The notes under the pieces were generated by a model. That model saw nothing but the letters and a program-made list of their open reading frames with translations, made no database searches and was not told where the DNA came from. This document shows positions 1 through 8,872 of a stretch of 58,042 nucleotides of DNA, piece after piece. The DNA lies in contig DASPRM010000060.1 of the NCBI GenBank assembly GCA_035624455.1, forward strand, positions 1-58,042, in the 5' to 3' direction. Origin of the DNA: Terriglobales bacterium (GTDB lineage Bacteria > Acidobacteriota > Terriglobia > Terriglobales > Acidobacteriaceae). Positions within the stretch are counted from its first letter, which is position 1, and each line of letters begins with the position of its first letter. Made by a program: the position numbers and the translations under genes.

Positions 1-2519
1 ATCGTTGCCGTACGATGATCCGACCGCAATTCCTTCAATAGCCCGAATCCATCCAGCTTCGGCATCATTACATCACTGAGGATGAGGTCAGGGGGACGCG
101 AGCGAATCGCCTCCAGCGCCGCTTCACCATCGGGAGCGACTTCCACGTCGAAACTGGAGGAGAGTAACTTTCGGACGTAGTCCCGCATATCGGCATTGTC
201 ATCCGCGAGCAGAATGCGGGAGCGTTTTTTGTCCCCGGTACCTGAGACATGGGCGGGCAAAAGAGCGTCGGTTGACAGAAATTCCTGGGTGTTAGGGACA
301 TCCGAGAGCCAATGTAAAGCTTCTTCAATGTAGGTCTCGCCTCGCAGGGCGGTTGATGCCAGCGAACGCTGCGCGCTGATTCGGTCAGCAGGTAAGTGGT
401 CTTTGCCCAACGGAATAGTTACCGTAAACGTGCTTCCCAGCCCCACCTTGCTCTCGACTCGCACCGAGCCGCCATTGTGCTTGGCGAGCTCCTCCACCAG
501 CGCAAGACCGATACCGCTTCCCTCGAACGAGCGCCCATGGGCATTCTTGACTCGATAGAATCGCTCGAACAGGTGCGGCAGATCGTCGGCGGGAATACCG
601 GTTCCCGTATCTCGAACGGCGAGTTCAACCGCATCGCCCACTTTCCTCACTGAAACTTCAATCTCACCCTCGAAAGTGAACTTCAGAGCGTTCGAAATCA
701 GGTTGAAAACGATCTTTTCCCACATTTCCCGATCGATGTAAACCTGCTCACCAATTTCCTCGCAGTTAATGAGTAGCCGCAGCCCAGCTCGCTCGATCGC
801 CGAGCGGAATACACTGGCAAGCCCAGAAGTCAGTTGCGCTAAGTTGGCTGGCTCGAAGCAAGCCTCAATGCGGCCAGCTTCGATACGCGAAAAATCCAAA
901 AGCGTGTTGACCAACTTGAGCAAGCGCAAGGAATTCCGATGAGCCACTTCGAGATTTCTTCGTTGTTCATCGGCCACCCCAGTCGAGCTGGCAAGGGTGT
1001 CCTCCAAGGGACCGAGCATCAATGTGAGAGGCGTCCTGAATTCGTGGCTGACATTGCTGAAAAAAAGCGTCTTCGCACGATCTATTTCCGCCAACGCGTC
1101 GGCACGTTTCCGTTCCTCTTCGTAGGCGCGAGAATTGGCGATGGCTGTGGCGACGTGTCCTTCTATCAGCTCAAGAAAACTGTGGTAGTCCGCGTCTACA
1201 ATTCGCCGCGGGCTGAAACCCGCTATCAGGAACCCTGCTGGACCGGGCTGGCCAGCAGCAGCGATAGGAAGGATGAGGGCGCTTTCTGGAGATTCCGGCC
1301 ACGGGCCTCCCGGCAAGTGTCCAAAGCGCTGTGTGAGATCGGTTAGGATCTTGGATGACCCACTCTCGAGAACCTCCTTGAAGGGCCAAGCAGTCAGAGG
1401 CGAGTTCGGGTCAATTCCCTCAACGGCGGCTTCACTGTCTCCGATGAAGCCACTCGTTGCAGCAAGGCGCGCATGGTGTCCGTCCTCATCGAGGAGGTAA
1501 AACAGCGCAAACGGAATGTCAGCAGGATTGCCTTCGAGAATCTTCGCAGCTGATCTACATGCCTGTTCCGCTGTTTTGGCGCTCGAGATCGTTCGTCCCA
1601 GGTCACGAAGTGTGCGGAGACGCCGGTCACTGATAACTCGTGCCGTTGTTTCGTAACACGCGCAAAAGATCCCTTCGACTTTTCCCGCATCACCCCAAAT
1701 GGGGCTGTAGGAAAAAGTAAAGTAACCTTCCTCGCGAGGCAAATTTCGATTCAGCACATAGAGGAAGTCTTCGGACCACGTGGCGTCACCGGTGGTGAAA
1801 ACCTTCTCTAGCATCGGGGCCATGGTTCCCCAAATCTCGCTCCAGCACTCTCGTCCCGAGCGGCCCAGAAAAACCGGGTGTTTCTTGCTGCCCAAGAATG
1901 AAATATAGGCATCGTTGTAAAACTGTGATAACTCCGATCTACCCCACCAAAGCACGATGGGATTGCGAGAGCCGACACAGATGCGGACCGCAGTTTTTAG
2001 CGACTCCGGCCAGCGGTCCACTGGACCAAGAACCGTCTTCCTCCAGTCGAATGCGCGGATTCGCTCGCCCATCTCCCCGCCGCCCGGAAGCCAAGCAGAG
2101 ATTTCTTCGCCAGGGCGTCTTGTCAAAGTATCTGCACTACTGTTAGTGGCAGCATCAACGAACAGTTTCTCTATCGAAGGGATAAGCTCTTGTGCCATCG
2201 TATCTTTCCCGACGTAAGCATCAGCCCGCACTTGCGCCGCTTGTCGCCGAACCACGGCGGGATCATTCTGACTGATAATGATGACTTTCGTTCCGGGTAG
2301 TTGTTGGCGTAGTGCGTTCGTTGCCTGCAGCCCGTCCATCTTGGGCATGGAAACATCCATCAGCACCGCGTCAGGACGCAGTTCTTTCGCCCGCGCAACT
2401 GCCTCCACGCCATCCGCTGCCTCGCCGCACACGTGCCAGTCGGGGCGTTTCGCAAGGAGTGAAGTTATTGCACGCCTGACCGGTTCATGATCGTCAACAA
2501 CCAGGATTCGTAATGCCAT
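1..2519 (-). CDS. Hybrid sensor histidine kinase REC-PAS-GAF-HisKA-HATPase-REC (C-terminus cut by window edge)
   Basis: An open frame runs from an ATG at 2519 to the left edge with no stop, giving about 839 residues. Domains in order: an N-terminal receiver (residues 1-125, D9/D10 and phosphoacceptor D55 in VLMDVSMPKMDG), a PAS-like segment (about 145-320, with SQFYNDAYISFLG), a GAF-like segment (about 345-475), HisKA with H492 in FFSNVSHEFRTPL, HATPase_c with DTGTGIPADD and GSGIGLALVEEL, then a second receiver with D816 in LILSDVMMPKLDG. No membrane segment is visible, so it should be a cytoplasmic phosphorelay protein. The input receiver resembles the NarL/FixJ type, which is unusual in front of a kinase. 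No output DNA-binding domain is seen before the edge. The domain calls are firm; the signal is unknown. Confidence 0.9.
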   Translation of the reverse strand, partial: MALRILVVDDHEPVRRAITSLLAKRPDWHVCGEAADGVEAVARAKELRPDAVLMDVSMPKMDGLQATNALRQQLPGTKVIIISQNDPAVVRRQAAQVRADAYVGKDTMAQELIPSIEKLFVDAATNSSADTLTRRPGEEISAWLPGGGEMGERIRAFDWRKTVLGPVDRWPESLKTAVRICVGSRNPIVLWWGRSELSQFYNDAYISFLGSKKHPVFLGRSGRECWSEIWGTMAPMLEKVFTTGDATWSEDFLYVLNRNLPREEGYFTFSYSPIWGDAGKVEGIFCACYETTARVISDRRLRTLRDLGRTISSAKTAEQACRSAAKILEGNPADIPFALFYLLDEDGHHARLAATSGFIGDSEAAVEGIDPNSPLTAWPFKEVLESGSSKILTDLTQRFGHLPGGPWPESPESALILPIAAAGQPGPAGFLIAGFSPRRIVDADYHSFLELIEGHVATAIANSRAYEEERKRADALAEIDRAKTLFFSNVSHEFRTPLTLMLGPLEDTLASSTGVADEQRRNLEVAHRNSLRLLKLVNTLLDFSRIEAGRIEACFEPANLAQLTSGLASVFRSAIERAGLRLLINCEEIGEQVYIDREMWEKIVFNLISNALKFTFEGEIEVSVRKVGDAVELAVRDTGTGIPADDLPHLFERFYRVKNAHGRSFEGSGIGLALVEELAKHNGGSVRVESKVGLGSTFTVTIPLGKDHLPADRISAQRSLASTALRGETYIEEALHWLSDVPNTQEFLSTDALLPAHVSGTGDKKRSRILLADDNADMRDYVRKLLSSSFDVEVAPDGEAALEAIRSRPPDLILSDVMMPKLDGFGLLKELRSDHRTAT

Positions 2520-2956
2520 CTTCCATGCGTCCACAACCGCAGGATTCCACGAAAAGCCACACGACCGATGAGGTGTTCTGGGATAAGGAGACAACTCAGG
2601 GCATCCCGGACCTGCTCTCCCAAAGACATAATGCGGCACAGACAACTGAGCGGCATATACGTTGTTCTCTGTATTGACCAGAAGCCAAATGAGTCTTCTA
2701 AGATTCTGCCGGGCGTCTCACGACATATCCTCAATAGCTCCGGCTGCGGACCTTCCATTACGAATGGGTCAATCAATGCAGAGAGGTCCGCGGATCTTCC
2801 GTTGCGAATCGGTCAATTATTGGAAGGAGGTCCGTCTATTGGGAGCAGGTCCCCCCCCGGATTCGCCCCGGGTCCCCAGCTTGCGCCGGGCGCGAAGGGT
2901 AAAAAGATTCGTCGCATGCAACAGTCAAAATGTTGCCCAAAGACTCTAGGTTTTTA
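2520..2956. other. Intergenic region without a convincing gene
   Basis: This stretch lies upstream of the hybrid kinase (read leftward) and downstream of the selenocysteine tRNA. Short open frames exist on both strands but have no family resemblance and no good ribosome binding site. The only structure seen is the tandem 44-bp repeat listed separately and an eight-C run near 2852. Promoters for the kinase gene probably lie here. Confidence 0.5.
2747..2834. repeat. Tandem pair of 44-bp units with palindromic ends
   Basis: Two adjacent 44-bp units (2747-2790 and 2791-2834) agree at roughly three quarters of positions. Shared blocks include CTTCC, CGAAT, GGTCAAT and a terminal GGAGGTCCG or GAGAGGTCCG. 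Each unit opens with CGGACC or CGGATC and closes with GGTCCG, so each could form a hairpin or an operator half-site array. They lie about 230 bp upstream of the sensor kinase start. Role unknown. Confidence 0.6.
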
Positions 2957-3055
2957 TGGCGGAAGCGTGTGCGAGTCGAACGCACCATTGCCGGGACAAA
3001 CCCGACAATCGCCGGTTTTGAAGACCGGGAGGATCACCGGACCCCATGCGCTTCC
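2957..3055 (-). tRNA. selC: tRNA-Sec (anticodon UCA)
   Basis: The minus strand folds as a selenocysteine tRNA of 99 nt including an encoded CCA. Visible signatures: acceptor arm GGAAGCG pairing with CGCTTCC (the eighth pair is C/A), G discriminator before CCA, a six-pair D stem closed by a CGGT loop, anticodon stem CCGGT/ACCGG around CTTCAAA (anticodon TCA at 3019-3021), a long variable arm with about nine pairs, and a T stem GTGCG/CGCAC around TTCGACT. The extended acceptor-plus-T arms, short D loop and giant variable arm separate it from tRNA-Ser and from UGA suppressors. It delivers selenocysteine at UGA codons with SelA, SelB and SelD, none of which is in the window. Confidence 0.95.
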
Positions 3056-3663
3056 GCGGCCGGCCAGCCGCTTGGAATCGCGCGGCCATCCGATTGTAAA
3101 CGAGGTGCGGCGTTACTCACCCATTCGCTCATCAAGCACATGGATCACGGTGTTCCGGCCTAAACATGGCCACGGATTAGCACCCATCTTCGCGGATTTC
3201 GTTTATTTGAGATTTCAAGCCGTGAGAATCCGCGCAATCGGTGGCTTTCTTACCGGATCCTGGCTTCCGCCCTTAACGATTGCGACTGGTTCGTCACAGT
3301 TACAGCTGTTTCGCCTGTCAGGTAAGTGCTCCTACGGATGCCGCATCCAATCGTCTTGCAAGCCGTGCCGCAACCTTGAAGGTGATCAGCCGGCACTTGC
3401 GAGATGAAGCGGGCAGACCGCCGCCGCCCAACTTCTCCAGCAGGCGTAGTGCGAGATGGCACCAGTGGCAATGGTAAACACCATGAACGCTTCAACAAAG
3501 ATTTATGAGGAGGCGTTATGTCAGGTCACCCTTTGAGCCTTGACCAGCGAATCTCCCGGTGCGATCTTCTTGCGAATGTGATATTCGTGTAAGCGTCTGA
3601 GCGGCTTTCGCCAAACTTTTCTTAGGCGCCCACATCCACGCCGCTGGATACGAGACTGCAGCC
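3056..3663. other. 607-bp region with no supported gene
   Basis: Between the tRNA-Sec gene and the NimA-like gene. Open frames here are short, overlap each other and resemble no family. The tRNA-Sec promoter should lie at the left of this stretch (minus strand) and the promoter of the flavoprotein gene at the right. No repeat or clear terminator was recognised. Confidence 0.4.
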
Positions 3664-4113
3664 ATGATGGTCACCGAAATGTCCGAGAAGGAATGCCGCG
3701 AAGTTCTGATGCGGGCTTCGCTGGGCAGGCTGGCCTGCTCCCTCGATGGTCAGCCCTATATAGTTCCCGTCTATTTTGCTTACGAGGCTGATTACGTCTA
3801 CGTGCTCTCCACCCTTGGACAAAAGATCGAGTGGATGCGGGCGAATCCGAAGGTATGTTTAGAAGTCGAGGAAATCAAGAGCCAGTCTCAGTGGATGACG
3901 CTGGTCGCCACCGGGCTATACCAGGAACTGCCCGAGCCGCAATATGCGGATGAGCGCGAGCATGCCCGCGAGCTGCTGGAGAAACATCATCATTGGTGGC
4001 TGAATGCAATGGCAGAACGGCAGTTGAAGTCAGCTGACCATCTGATTGCCCCTATCTTTTTCCGCATTCACCTTGATTCCATGACCGGCCTACGCGCCCA
4101 ACCCGGAGACTGA
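3664..4113 (+). CDS. Pyridoxamine 5'-phosphate oxidase-related flavin-binding protein (NimA-like)
   Basis: A 149-residue protein with the split-barrel flavin-binding fold of the PNPOx-like superfamily. The N-terminus has EVLMRASLGRLACSLDGQPY followed by VPVYFAYEADYVYVLS, the pattern found in nitroimidazole-resistance (NimA) and related FMN-binding proteins of about 150 residues. Such proteins bind flavin in the cytoplasm and usually reduce small molecules; the substrate here cannot be told. Two adjacent ATG codons (3664, 3667) could each start it. It converges with the peroxiredoxin gene 12 bp downstream. Confidence 0.85.
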   Translation: MMVTEMSEKECREVLMRASLGRLACSLDGQPYIVPVYFAYEADYVYVLSTLGQKIEWMRANPKVCLEVEEIKSQSQWMTLVATGLYQELPEPQYADEREHARELLEKHHHWWLNAMAERQLKSADHLIAPIFFRIHLDSMTGLRAQPGD

Positions 4114-4125
4114 AGTTTGTGAACC

Positions 4126-4788
4126 CTAGAGCGACTTCTTGCTCAAATACCAGTCGGTGATTTGCAGGCCGTTCTTGCCCGCAACCCGAGCCTCGGCCTC
4201 CGCTTGGGTAGCCGGGGCTGCCACCACCACCGGATCTCCCGGTTTCCAGTTCGCCGGAGTCGAGATCCCGTTCTTGTCGGCGACCTGCAACGCATCGATA
4301 ACCCGAATCAGTTCATCCACGTTCCGCCCCAGCGACATCGGGTAATAGAGTATGGCCCGGATCACTCCCTTGGGATCGATCATAAACACCGCCCGGACAG
4401 TTGCTGTGTCGCTCACCGACTCGTGCACCATGCCGTAGGCGCGCGCAACCTTCTGATCCAGATCAGCCAGCACTGGGAAGGGCACCTTCACTCCCGCTTT
4501 TTCTTCGATATTACGCACCCACGCGATGTGCGAGTACACGCTGTCAATCGACAAGCCGAGCAACTGCACGTTGCGCTTTTCGAAATCTGCGCTTCGCTCT
4601 GCGAACGCAATGAACTCGGTGGTGCAGACGGGCGTGAAATCGGCGGGATGGGAGAACAACATCACCCATTTGCCTTGGCGGGTGAAGTCCGTCAACCGGA
4701 CAACGCCATACGTCGACTTGGCCTCGAAGTCCGGAGCCAGTTCATTGATCTTGGGCATGCGCGGCACGGCTGTCGTTTCAATATTCAT
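4126..4788 (-). CDS. Peroxiredoxin, Prx6 (1-Cys) family
   Basis: A 220-residue thiol peroxidase that reduces hydrogen peroxide and organic peroxides. The peroxidatic cysteine lies in SHPADFTPVCTTEFIAF near residue 55, with the Prx6-type C-terminal segment that carries STPANWKPGDPVVV. An AGGAG ribosome site precedes the ATG at 4788. The C-terminal tail after residue 195 (rich in Ala/Glu, ending in WYLSKKSL) is longer and different from the second Prx6 protein at 54648. No resolving-cysteine motif is evident, consistent with a 1-Cys mechanism. Monocistronic on this strand, convergent with the flavoprotein gene. Confidence 0.95.
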   Translation of the reverse strand: MNIETTAVPRMPKINELAPDFEAKSTYGVVRLTDFTRQGKWVMLFSHPADFTPVCTTEFIAFAERSADFEKRNVQLLGLSIDSVYSHIAWVRNIEEKAGVKVPFPVLADLDQKVARAYGMVHESVSDTATVRAVFMIDPKGVIRAILYYPMSLGRNVDELIRVIDALQVADKNGISTPANWKPGDPVVVAAPATQAEAEARVAGKNGLQITDWYLSKKSL

Positions 4789-5137
4789 GATTCTGCTCCT
4801 TCGACCCAGGCCATTCGCTCTGCTTGAGAGGCAGTTAGCGCAACATTCGTCCTTGATCCTGTCACTGCCACTGAATGAGGACCTTGATTATGATCTGCAA
4901 CTTGCGGAACTGATCTGGGGGAGGAGGAGACCGTTCGCACCGCCCACTGCTCATTCCGCCGGCTGGCGCTCTTATGCGCTAACCCCAGCGCTTGGCTACA
5001 ACAACAGGATTAGCCGGAAACTGAAAAGTCTGCGTGTGGCTTTTAGACTACGCCTCCCTGCGGGGGAGGGTCAAAACCAGGCATTGTAGAATTGCTGCAT
5101 CGATTCATCTCTTGTCCGAATCTTACGATTCAAAGTT
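4789..5137. other. Intergenic region between divergent peroxiredoxin and PhzF genes
   Basis: About 350 bp that must hold the two divergent promoters. A short inverted pair CCTCCC/GGGAGG occurs near 5050-5068. No gene, riboswitch or repeat recognised. Confidence 0.4.
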
Positions 5138-6025
5138 ATGCATTCCCTTCCCTTTGTCCAGGTTGATGTCTTCACCGCCAAGCCGCTCGAAGGCAACCAG
5201 TTGGCGGTATTCACGGATGCCCGCAGCCTCACCAGCGAACAAATGCAAGCCATCGCGCGGGAGATGAACTTCTGCGAGACCACTTTTGTAATTCCCAACG
5301 GCGAGGAACCGCCTTCAGGCCTCGGCCACGCCTCCAAGGTGCGCATCTTCACCGTGGCGGAAGAGCTGCCCTTTGCCGGTCACCCCACCTTGGGAACGGC
5401 CGCTGTGCTGCGTGCAACCAGCGGTTCGGATGTGATCTGGCTCGATCTAAGAGTGGGCAAAATTCCCGTCCATTTTGAAACGGATGACGCCGGAACTGTT
5501 TTTGGTGAAATGCAGCAGCGCGATCCCGAGTTTGGTTCCATCCACTCCCGCGAAGACGTCGCCCGCTGCGTGGGTCTTGCGCGCGATGACATTCGTGACG
5601 ATCTGCCCATTCAGACTGTCTCCACTGGCCTGTCCTTCGTGATCGTGCCCCTGCGCTCTCTGAAGGTGATTCAAGACCTCCATATCAACTTCCATCAGGC
5701 GGCTGAGTATCTGCGGCACACCGACGGCAAGTTCTTCTACTTCGTCTCGCGCGAGACCGTTGATCCTCGGACCCATCTCCACGCACGCATGATCTTCTAC
5801 AACGGCGAAGATCCCGCGACTGGCTCCGCCGCCGGTGCCTGCGCCGCATGGATGGTCAAGTATGGTGTGGCCCAACCCGGCGAGCGCGTATTGATCGAAC
5901 AGGGACTGGAGATTAAACGTCCCAGCCGGATTTTTGTGCGTGGTGAGCGAGAGGGTGACCGGGTAATTAACATTCGCGTGGGTGGAAACACGGTCGAGGT
6001 AGCGCGCGGCGAACTGAATTTCTGA
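5138..6025 (+). CDS. PhzF family isomerase-like protein
   Basis: A 295-residue protein of the PhzF/diaminopimelate-epimerase-like fold. Diagnostic stretches are the N-terminal FVQVDVFTAKPLEGNQLAVF, the conserved glutamate in REMNFCETTFV (the catalytic acid of the family), LPFAGHPTLGTAAVL, and DPATGSAAGACAAWM near the C-terminus. The fold has two related halves around one active site. Family members isomerise small metabolites; true PhzF acts in phenazine synthesis, but no other phenazine gene is present here, so the substrate is unknown. The start ATG has no strong ribosome site. Likely cytoplasmic and transcribed alone. Confidence 0.92.
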   Translation: MHSLPFVQVDVFTAKPLEGNQLAVFTDARSLTSEQMQAIAREMNFCETTFVIPNGEEPPSGLGHASKVRIFTVAEELPFAGHPTLGTAAVLRATSGSDVIWLDLRVGKIPVHFETDDAGTVFGEMQQRDPEFGSIHSREDVARCVGLARDDIRDDLPIQTVSTGLSFVIVPLRSLKVIQDLHINFHQAAEYLRHTDGKFFYFVSRETVDPRTHLHARMIFYNGEDPATGSAAGACAAWMVKYGVAQPGERVLIEQGLEIKRPSRIFVRGEREGDRVINIRVGGNTVEVARGELNF

Positions 6026-6267
6026 GCCTCACAGCCACTCGGTCTTCAGATTCGAGTTCCGTTCCTGCACCACAGCAGCAACAAAGAAATTTTCACGTCA
6101 TGTTTGCATGCTTGCCACTTTACAGTTTGCGGTGGTGTCTTTAGGATGCGTGAGCCTGGTTGGATTCGCCACAGAAAAAACAAAACTAAAAAGAAAGATT
6201 GTGGCAGGACGCCCCTGGAACGCTTTCGGTTTTCTTCTCGGAGCCATGAGCCTGCACGCTGGAAAGC

Positions 6268-6696
6268 ATGAAACCCAAAAGAACCATCCTCTGCGTCGAT
6301 GATAATGAGCAGAATCTTTCCATTCGCAAGGTGATGCTGGAGACCCGCGGCTACCGGGTCCTTACCAGTTCCGATGCCGAGCAGGCGCTGGAAATTTTCC
6401 GCCGTGGAGGCATCGATCTTGTGCTCGCCGACCTGGTGCTTCCCGGCCGCGACGGCAACAGCCTGGTCGAAGAAATCAAGAATCTTTCGCCGCAAACTCC
6501 CGCCATTCTGGTCTCCGGACGCATTCGCATGTGGGACCGCGATCTGCGTGCCGATGCCTTCATGTCCAAGGGTTCTTACTCGCCCATGGATCTGTTGGAG
6601 CGCATCCGCTTGCTGCTGGTGAAAAAGCGCGGACCCAAACCCGCTATGCCGGCGGCCGCCGCGATTACCCACAACGAAACGCACGCTTCAGCATAA
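6268..6696 (+). CDS. Single-domain response regulator (receiver)
   Basis: A 142-residue CheY-like receiver without an output domain. It starts KRTILCVDDNEQNLSIRK, with the acidic pair D/D, the phosphoacceptor Asp in VLADLVLPGRDG near residue 53 and a conserved lysine in AFMSKGSY. The C-terminal 25 residues are Ala/Pro-rich and unstructured-looking. It probably passes phosphate or binds a partner rather than DNA. No kinase gene is adjacent; the nearest is the hybrid kinase at the left edge. The 240 bp upstream contain no convincing gene. Confidence 0.9.
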   Translation: MKPKRTILCVDDNEQNLSIRKVMLETRGYRVLTSSDAEQALEIFRRGGIDLVLADLVLPGRDGNSLVEEIKNLSPQTPAILVSGRIRMWDRDLRADAFMSKGSYSPMDLLERIRLLLVKKRGPKPAMPAAAAITHNETHASA

Positions 6697-6927
6697 GGGA
6701 AGCCGCGATTCTCCGCGCTCAGCATGACCGCTGCGGGGAATGAATTTTCCCTCAAGCGCTGAGTTCGCCGAGCTGTCTACCGGCAGGAATTACCGCAACC
6801 ACCTGGCCCTCAACCCCATGACTCAATTGACACTTTTGCTACCTGACCTTTATTCTTAAAACTTGCGTCTTGATGCGTGAGCCCATCTGTGGAAGTGTGT
6901 CCGCTTTGGGACGCGGCGAGTCGAAAG

Positions 6928-7485
6928 ATGTTTATCAGTCTGCAAGAGCTGCAACTCCATCACAACCTGATTGAGTTCGATCAGGAGTGGCAGCCGGAAA
7001 CTATTGATTTGGGGCCAGATGTACGCCAAGCGAGTCCGCTGAAATCAGCCGGACGAGCGATGCTGGTCGAGGAGCATCATAGCCGGCGCGGCAACATAGA
7101 CGATATCCGACTGGTGGGCGGTTTCTCCACTGGAATCGAAATCCTGTGCGCCCGCTGTCTGGAACCGGTAGCGCGGGACGTAAAGAACAATTTCGACCTG
7201 CTGTATCGGCCGCAGGGTTCCGACGCAGGCGACAGCGAGATCTCGCTTTCCAGTCCGGCGGAGGCCGATGTTGGGTACTACCAGCGGGACGGCCTGCTGC
7301 TGGAAGACGTGCTGCGCGAGCAGGTTTTGCTGACGGTGCCCCTGAAAGTGGTTTGCAGCGAGCAATGCAAGGGATTGTGCCCGCAATGTGGGCAGAATCT
7401 GAATACCGGCAGCTGTAAATGTCAGCCGCAGGAAGAGCCGCGTTGGGCGGCGCTGAAAGATATTCGAAACAAACTGCAGAAATAA
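6928..7485 (+). CDS. DUF177 / YceD family protein
   Basis: A 185-residue protein of the YceD (DUF177) family, nearly always found immediately before rpmF. Seen here: LQELQLHHNLIEFDQEWQPE at the N-terminus, the central CARCLEPV pair of cysteines, and a C-terminal CSEQCKGLCPQCG segment followed by a CKC. Those cysteines suggest metal binding. YceD proteins are linked to 23S rRNA metabolism in plants and bacteria; the role here is inferred from family. The frame remains open to a GTG at 6877, but the ATG at 6928 matches usual family N-termini and is preferred. First gene of an operon with rpmF, plsX and fabD. Confidence 0.9.
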   Translation: MFISLQELQLHHNLIEFDQEWQPETIDLGPDVRQASPLKSAGRAMLVEEHHSRRGNIDDIRLVGGFSTGIEILCARCLEPVARDVKNNFDLLYRPQGSDAGDSEISLSSPAEADVGYYQRDGLLLEDVLREQVLLTVPLKVVCSEQCKGLCPQCGQNLNTGSCKCQPQEEPRWAALKDIRNKLQK

Positions 7486-7525
7486 TTCGGCCATTGAGCC
7501 GTAAACAAGATAGAGGTACGTTTTC

Positions 7526-7711
7526 ATGCCAAATCCGAAACGAAGGCACTCCAAGGCACGCACCAGCCGGCGCAGAGCGCACGATCATCTGGCCGCTCCC
7601 TCGGTCTCCGAATGTCCTAACTGTCACGAGAAGAAATTGCCCCATCGCGCTTGCCCGAAGTGCGGCTACTATAAGGGGCGCGAAATCGTGGAAGTGGAGA
7701 AAGCCGGGTAG
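7526..7711 (+). CDS. rpmF: 50S ribosomal protein L32
   Basis: A 61-residue L32 protein. It has the classic MPNPKRRHSKARTSRRRAHD start and two CxxC pairs, CPNCHEKK and CPKCGYY, that bind zinc. It belongs to the large ribosomal subunit. It lies 40 bp after the DUF177 gene, the near-universal arrangement, and 133 bp before plsX. Confidence 0.98.
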   Translation: MPNPKRRHSKARTSRRRAHDHLAAPSVSECPNCHEKKLPHRACPKCGYYKGREIVEVEKAG

Positions 7712-7844
7712 CTGTTTCTGTGCGGCGCGCGCCAGCCCCGCCCGGCGGTTTTTTCACCGGTTCGAGATCGGCGTCGCGACTCAGGCAATGAGCCGGCGCG
7801 GCCCGAAACACCACAACACCACCGAGGTCTAAGAAACCAACTCG

Positions 7845-8861
7845 ATGCCGACAGTCATAGCCGTCGATGCGATGGGTTCGGACCGTGCCCCGAAGCCGGA
7901 AGTCGAAGGCGCCATTCTTGCTGCACGCCAGTGTGACGTGAATGTAGTGCTCGTCGGCAAGGAAGATCTGCTGCGCGCCGAACTGCGGAACCATCCCACC
8001 GCACACTTCCTCAGCAATGACATCAGTATCGTAAATGCCAGGGAAGTGATCGGGATGGACGAGAAGGCGGCGCAGGCAGTGCGCAGCAAGCGGGATTCGT
8101 CGCTTCGCGTCGGTTTGCGTCTGGTGCGCGAAGGCAAGGCGGCAGGTTTCATCACTGCTGGCAACACCGGCGCAGCCATGGCCAGCGCGAAGATGGTCCT
8201 GGGTGCTCTTCCCGGCGTGGACCGGCCAGCGCTGGCGGCGGTTTTTCCCACTGCTAAAGGCACGGCTGCCATCCTGCTGGATGTTGGCGCCAATGTCGAT
8301 TCCAAGCCGCAGAACCTGGAGCAGTTCGCAGTGATGGGCGAAGTCTATTTTCGCAAAATTTTCGGCGTGACGAATCCCCGAGTGGGTGTGCTCTCGATCG
8401 GCGAAGAAGAAGGAAAAGGAAACGACCTCACGAGACACGCCTACCAGCTAATTAAGCATTTGCCATTGAACTTTGCAGGTAATGTCGAAGGCCGCGATCT
8501 TTACAACGGTAATGTCGACGTGATTGTCTGCGACGGCTTTGTAGGCAATGTGGCGCTGAAGATCTCAGAAGGCCTGGCCGAGGTTGTGCGTTACATGCTC
8601 AAAGAATCGCTTAACGCAACCATCAGCCGCCAGGTTGGCTTCTTGCTTTCCCGTCGCGCGTTCGCGGAATTCAAGAAGCGTCTGGACTATTCGGAGTATG
8701 GTGGAGCGCCGCTGTTGGGGGTGAAGGGCGTGTGCATTATCGGCCACGGAAGCTCGAACGCCAACGCCATCAAGAATGCCATTCGCGTGGCTGCTGAGTT
8801 TGCCGAGCGTGGCATCAATCAGCAGATCGCCGAAGAACTGAGCGCGGTACCGCAGACCTAA
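7845..8861 (+). CDS. plsX: Phosphate acyltransferase PlsX
   Basis: A 338-residue enzyme that converts acyl-ACP to acyl-phosphate at the start of membrane phospholipid synthesis. It opens with [20 protein letters not shown] and carries [16 protein letters not shown], the family phosphate-binding region, plus [19 protein letters not shown] later. Length is standard for the family. It is peripheral to the inner membrane in other bacteria. It sits between rpmF and fabD; the usual fabH is absent between plsX and fabD. Confidence 0.97.
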   Translation: MPTVIAVDAMGSDRAPKPEVEGAILAARQCDVNVVLVGKEDLLRAELRNHPTAHFLSNDISIVNAREVIGMDEKAAQAVRSKRDSSLRVGLRLVREGKAAGFITAGNTGAAMASAKMVLGALPGVDRPALAAVFPTAKGTAAILLDVGANVDSKPQNLEQFAVMGEVYFRKIFGVTNPRVGVLSIGEEEGKGNDLTRHAYQLIKHLPLNFAGNVEGRDLYNGNVDVIVCDGFVGNVALKISEGLAEVVRYMLKESLNATISRQVGFLLSRRAFAEFKKRLDYSEYGGAPLLGVKGVCIIGHGSSNANAIKNAIRVAAEFAERGINQQIAEELSAVPQT

Positions 8862-8872
8862 GGAAGCTTCTA

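Noticed and set aside
2747-2834. CRISPR array
   Set aside because: Only two adjacent units without spacers and no cas gene.
2568-3407. A 279-residue open frame on the plus strand
   Set aside because: It runs through the tandem repeat and across the tRNA-Sec gene in the opposite sense and has no recognisable protein pattern.
4162-4827. 221-residue frame opposite the peroxiredoxin gene
   Set aside because: A shadow of a well-supported peroxiredoxin; no protein family resemblance.
6046-6684. 212-residue minus-strand frame opposite the receiver
   Set aside because: It overlaps the clear receiver gene and lacks any motif.
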